Source of the DNA: Gillisia mitskevichiae
Lineage (GTDB): Bacteria > Bacteroidota > Bacteroidia > Flavobacteriales > Flavobacteriaceae
Direction: 5' to 3'
DNA: 64,000 bases
Assembly (NCBI RefSeq): GCF_003634585.1
Contig: NZ_RBLG01000001.1
Span: 1-64,000, forward strand
The translations under genes were made by a program, and so were the position numbers. The notes under the pieces were generated by a model. That model ran no database searches, had not been told where the DNA came from, and was given only the letters and a program-made list of their open reading frames with translations. Of this stretch, positions 62,524-64,000 are shown piece after piece; position 1 is the stretch's first letter; every line of letters begins with the position of its first letter.

Positions 62524-63813
62524 TTAATTTTTGTCTTTCAGTTGAAGTTCCACCAATTCAATTTTAGTATTAGTAGCATCAAGGATCTTAAAGTGATAAT
62601 TATTGATCTTTACTTCCTCATCTATTTGTGGAATTTCCTCGGTATGATTGGTAATAAAACCACCGAGAGTTTCATAATTCTCACCTTCAGGAATATCCAA
62701 CTTGTAAGTTTCATTTAAATAATCCACCTCCAATCTAGCCGAAAATTTAAAATGATCTTCTCCAAGTTTTTCTTCAATAAGGATGATAGAGTCATGTTCG
62801 TCTTCTATTTCCCCAAATAGCTCTTCTACTATATCTTCAATAGTGATCATCCCACTAGTTCCTCCGTATTCATCTATTACCACAGCGATACTTTTCCTTT
62901 TCTTGATCAAGATACTAAGTACATCTTTTACCCACATTGTTTCTGGAGCATACACAACGGGAAGTAGAATAGATTTAAGGGTTTTAGGCTTTTTGAAAAG
63001 TTCAAAGGAATGTATGTAACCTATAATATCATCTATAGTTTCATTATACACAAGGATCTTAGAAAGACCGGTTTCAGTAAAGATCTTAACCAAGTCTTTT
63101 GGCTCTACACTTTGGTCTACTGCTACGATCTCGGTTCTGGGAACCATTACTTCTCGAGATTTGATATCTGAAAACTCCAAAGCATTCTGAAATATTTGTA
63201 TTTCTGAATCTACTTCCTCATCAGACTCTACTGTTTCCAATTGCTCACTAATAAAATTCCCTAATTCTAATTTACTGAAAGCCAACTGAACCTCGTCTCC
63301 TTCGGTTTTAAAAAAGCGTTTCAGAATAACATCTGAGATCCAGATAACAAATGAAGAAACAAAACTGAATATGAAATAGAATATATATGCCGGGATCGCA
63401 AAGATCTTTAAGAATGAGTTCGCATAGATCTGAAAAAATACCTTCGGAAGAAATTCTGCTGTAAACAGAATAATTAGTGTAGATATAATGGTTTGAGTTA
63501 GAAGACTAAAATCTGTAACCATAGCGGTTACAAACCCACTTTCTGAAGGTAATAGACCAGACAGGACAGTCATTATTAACTCTCCCATATAAAAACCATA
63601 AACCACCAATGCAATATTATTGCCCACCAACATGGTAGCAATGAATTTTGAAGGTTTTTTAGTTAGTTTTCTAAGGACATTCGCTAATATTCCGGATTGC
63701 CTTTTTTCTATTTCAATAAAGATCTTATTGGAAGAAATGTATGCAATTTCCATTCCTGAGAAAAAGGCCGATAACAATAGGCAACATACAATAATTAGAA
63801 TTTGAACCTCCAT
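62524..63813 (-). CDS. CNNM/CBS-domain transporter-like protein (hemolysin family)
   Basis: A 429-residue membrane protein: a DUF21/CNNM transmembrane domain (about 1-190, beginning FFSGMEIAYISSNKIFIEIE), two CBS domains (about 205-330, with DIKSREVMVPRTEIVAVD and VVIDEYGGTSGMITIEDIVE) and a C-terminal CorC_HlyC domain. Related proteins take part in magnesium or cobalt efflux, and GldE of gliding bacteria has the same layout; sequence alone does not decide. It lies 5 bases after the partial small membrane protein and upstream of the PpiD-like gene, a common order in Flavobacteria. Confidence 0.93.
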   Translation of the reverse strand: MEVQILIIVCCLLLSAFFSGMEIAYISSNKIFIEIEKRQSGILANVLRKLTKKPSKFIATMLVGNNIALVVYGFYMGELIMTVLSGLLPSESGFVTAMVTDFSLLTQTIISTLIILFTAEFLPKVFFQIYANSFLKIFAIPAYIFYFIFSFVSSFVIWISDVILKRFFKTEGDEVQLAFSKLELGNFISEQLETVESDEEVDSEIQIFQNALEFSDIKSREVMVPRTEIVAVDQSVEPKDLVKIFTETGLSKILVYNETIDDIIGYIHSFELFKKPKTLKSILLPVVYAPETMWVKDVLSILIKKRKSIAVVIDEYGGTSGMITIEDIVEELFGEIEDEHDSIILIEEKLGEDHFKFSARLEVDYLNETYKLDIPEGENYETLGGFITNHTEEIPQIDEEVKINNYHFKILDATNTKIELVELQLKDKN

Positions 63814-63818
63814 ATTAA

Positions 63819-64000
63819 TTAATGCTTGTCATTTTCCAATTTCTTCCTAAAACGTCTTTTAAAAAAAAACATAAATATGGCAATAACCACAAAGAAAATA
63901 AAAAGATATGCGCGATTACGCTCTTCACTCCAAATTCTAACAGCTTCGAAGAGAAAAAATGCTGCTATGAATAAATATGCAAATTCAAAATATTTAAAAA
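63819..64000 (-). CDS. Small membrane protein, 5' end beyond the window
   Basis: The last 59 codons of a minus-strand gene: FKYFEFAYLFIAAFFLFEAV, then RIWSEERNRAYLFIFFVVIA, then IFMFFFKRRFRKKLENDKH and stop. It has two membrane helices and a basic tail. The start codon lies beyond position 64000. Small proteins of this form are often found directly before the CNNM/CBS gene in Flavobacteria, and the gap to that gene is only 5 bases, so they are cotranscribed. Function unknown. Confidence 0.8.
   Translation of the reverse strand, partial: FKYFEFAYLFIAAFFLFEAVRIWSEERNRAYLFIFFVVIAIFMFFFKRRFRKKLENDKH

Overview
The window looks like the chromosome of a low-GC marine-type Flavobacteriaceae (Bacteroidota). 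Evidence: a SusC/SusD outer-membrane pair, a Porin_10-type porin, an XrtF exosortase pair, a class II HMG-CoA reductase next to a GYDIA-family GHMP kinase, and many promoters of the Bacteroidota type TAnnTTTG. No phage, plasmid, CRISPR array, tRNA or rRNA gene was found. Two leftward tandem promoters at the left edge suggest that a stable-RNA operon begins just outside the window.

Layout. 1-500: tandem leftward promoters and a folded RNA-like element. 500-7000 (minus): porin, SusD and SusC. 7.1-11.1 kb (plus): rnhB, a large lipoprotein and a TapB-like protein. 11.1-12.0 kb (minus): lipB coupled to a 51-aa Pmp3-like membrane protein that is easily missed. 12.1-16.5 kb (plus): lysS and a zinc metalloprotease lipoprotein. 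16.6-32.6 kb: a copper/heavy-metal island. 32.7-33.7 kb (minus): xrtF and its partner. 33.8-35.6 kb: a GAF protein and an ABC permease. 35.8-42.8 kb (plus): purH followed by the elongasome operon mreB-mreC-mreD-mrdA-rodA. 43.2-45.3 kb (minus): the S41 protease prc, followed downstream by a MITE-like element. 45.4-50.3 kb (plus): surE, a small membrane protein, lpxB, an NlpC/P60 lipoprotein and comEC. 50.3-56.8 kb (minus): a peptide-use operon (DPP-IV, two POT transporters, a thioredoxin-like protein). 57.0-59.3 kb (plus): mevalonate-pathway genes. 59.3-64 kb (minus): a lipoprotein, a repeat-rich gap, a PpiD-like isomerase, a CNNM/CBS protein and a partial small membrane protein.

The most distinctive region is the copper island. 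It combines two Met/Lys-rich Spy/CpxP-like periplasmic proteins, a CopA ATPase with duplicated HMA domains, a 16-cysteine four-helix copper-storage protein, a CusA-CusC-CusB efflux system, DUF3347, DUF302, DUF305 and haem-binding proteins, an HYC_CC_PP protein, and two paralogous regulators that fuse an HMA-like CxxC domain to an AraC helix-turn-helix. The same small metal-handling modules recur across the island: HMA in CopA (twice) and in both regulators, CPMHP-type binding domains in CopA (twice) and CusB, and DUF3347 as a free lipoprotein, as the tail of CusB and as a decayed pseudogene. The HMA-AraC pair, together with a 43-residue Cys-Cys membrane peptide coupled to cusB, is the best candidate for a little-described system. 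The gaps of the island also hold gene remnants, which shows that it has been rearranged.
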